From contig DFHY01000054.1 in assembly GCA_002371345.1 (NCBI GenBank), forward strand, positions 1,086 through 8,733: 7,648 bases of DNA, read 5' to 3'. Position 1 is the stretch's first letter, and every line of letters begins with the position of its first letter. Made by a program: the position numbers and the translations under genes. Of this stretch, positions 6,708 through 7,648 are shown one piece after another. This DNA comes from Lachnospiraceae bacterium UBA3711 (GTDB taxonomy: Bacteria; Bacillota; Clostridia; Lachnospirales; Lachnospiraceae). The notes beneath the pieces were generated by a model. The model was not told the origin of the DNA, made no database searches, and worked only from the letters and a program-made list of their open reading frames with translations.

Positions 6708-7648
6708 TTAATCTTCTTCATGAATCCAGTCCAGATAGTTCTGAACCTCTCTCTCAAATCCGTTCCCCGAAGGTTTATAGAACTTTGTGTCCCCAAGCTC
6801 AAACGGCAGATATCTCTGCCTGGAGAAATGCTTCGGGAAATCGTGCGCATACTCATAACCGATGCCGCGCCCAAGCTTCTCACTGCCTTTATAATGCGCA
6901 TCCTGCAGATACGGCGGTATGGTATATGTTCCTGACCTGACGGCTTCTTCCGCCGCGAAGATCGCCTCGGTGCAGGCGTTGCTCTTCGGGCTGACAGCCA
7001 CACACACCGCCGCGTGCGCAAGTATAAGCTGCGATTCGGGAAGACCGATCCGCTCCACGGCCTGCGCGGCAGATACCGCCACCACCAGTGCCTGGGGATT
7101 GGCCATCCCTACATCCTCCGATGCGCAGATCATGATCCTCCGCGCGATAAAACGGATATCCTCACCTGCCTCAAGCATACGCGCCAGATAAAACACTGCC
7201 GCATCCGGATCTGATCCTCTCATACTCTTTATAAACGCGGAGATGGTATCATAGTGCTGATCCCCGTCCTTATCATAGCGGGTCACCCTCTTCTGAATAC
7301 ATTCCTCGGCCACCTCAAGTGTGATATGTATCTTCCCGTCCGAAGAGCGCTCCGTCGTGAGGACGCCAAGTTCAAGGGCATTCAGTGCGCTTCTCGCGTC
7401 GCCCCCCGACACATCGGAGAGAAATGAAACCGCCGCGTCGTCAATCTCCGCTTCGAAAGATCCCATTCCTCTCTCCTTATCGGACACAGCCCTGCGCAGA
7501 AGGACCGCAACGTCATCCCGCTCAAGCCTCTTCAGTTCAAAGATGAGAGACCTTGACAGCAGAGCGCCGTTTACTTCAAAGTACGGATTCTCGGTCGTCG
7601 CGCCTATCAGAACGATCGTCCCATCCTCAACAAAAGGCAGCAGATAAT
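6708..7648 (-). CDS. rarA: Replication-associated recombination protein RarA (MgsA), 5' end beyond the window
   Basis: RarA is a AAA+ ATPase related to clamp loaders and to eukaryotic WRNIP1/Mgs1; it acts on stalled replication forks with SSB. The last 312 residues are visible and the frame is open to the right edge, so the Walker A and B motifs are outside. The visible part opens with YLLPFVEDGTIVLIGATTENPYF, containing sensor 1 (IGATTEN, visible residues 14-20). The arginine-finger region LLSRS (29-33) follows, then sensor 2 GGDARSALN (about 81-89). The C-terminal tetramerisation domain typical of MgsA/RarA runs from about 127 to the end (for example EDVGMANPQAL, PPYLQDAHYKG). An in-frame GTG at 7487 is not a real start, because the AAA+ homology continues upstream of it. 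The stop is 23 bp before argS. Confidence 0.95.
   Translation of the reverse strand, partial: YLLPFVEDGTIVLIGATTENPYFEVNGALLSRSLIFELKRLERDDVAVLLRRAVSDKERGMGSFEAEIDDAAVSFLSDVSGGDARSALNALELGVLTTERSSDGKIHITLEVAEECIQKRVTRYDKDGDQHYDTISAFIKSMRGSDPDAAVFYLARMLEAGEDIRFIARRIMICASEDVGMANPQALVVAVSAAQAVERIGLPESQLILAHAAVCVAVSPKSNACTEAIFAAEEAVRSGTYTIPPYLQDAHYKGSEKLGRGIGYEYAHDFPKHFSRQRYLPFELGDTKFYKPSGNGFEREVQNYLDWIHEED

Noticed and set aside
6708..7487. Complete 259-residue gene starting at 7487
   Set aside because: The first codon is a GTG inside the AAA+ domain of RarA; the same frame continues to the window edge with sensor 1 and the arginine-finger region, so the gene is partial, not short.

Overview
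The window looks like ordinary chromosome from a gut-type Clostridia, most likely a Lachnospiraceae member (Firmicutes). The evidence is a DUF4317-type protein, a family I know mainly from Clostridia, together with a membrane diadenylate cyclase CdaA, strong AGGAGG-like ribosome binding sites and balanced base composition. I see no insertion sequence, phage gene, CRISPR array, rRNA or tRNA.

Left part (1-1354, minus strand). A candidate promoter with an extended -10 (TGGTATAAT) lies just past the end of the DUF4317 gene. It would produce a leader of about 115 nt carrying two hairpins, one of them a long, nearly perfect inverted repeat. The leader precedes an unrecognised two-helix membrane protein, whose stop codon overlaps by 4 bp the start of cdaA. 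cdaA runs off the left edge, truncated inside its catalytic domain. This is a c-di-AMP operon with an unfamiliar first gene.

Middle (1355-3335). A complete DUF4317 gene (minus) and a complete comF-family gene (plus) diverge from a 97-bp spacer with overlapping weak promoter-like motifs.

Right part (3373-7648, minus strand). Transcription order is rarA (5' end beyond the right edge), argS, a NUDIX hydrolase and an AEC-family membrane transporter. Spacings are 23 bp, about 7 bp and a TGATG stop/start overlap, so they are probably one transcription unit. It converges on comF with only 37 bp between the stops.

How the genes fit together: rarA (stalled replication forks) and argS (translation) are housekeeping genes; the NUDIX enzyme and transporter ride behind them. 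I do not see strong evidence for a new defence or mobile system. The most interesting region is the cdaA operon leader and the unknown membrane protein translationally coupled to cdaA.
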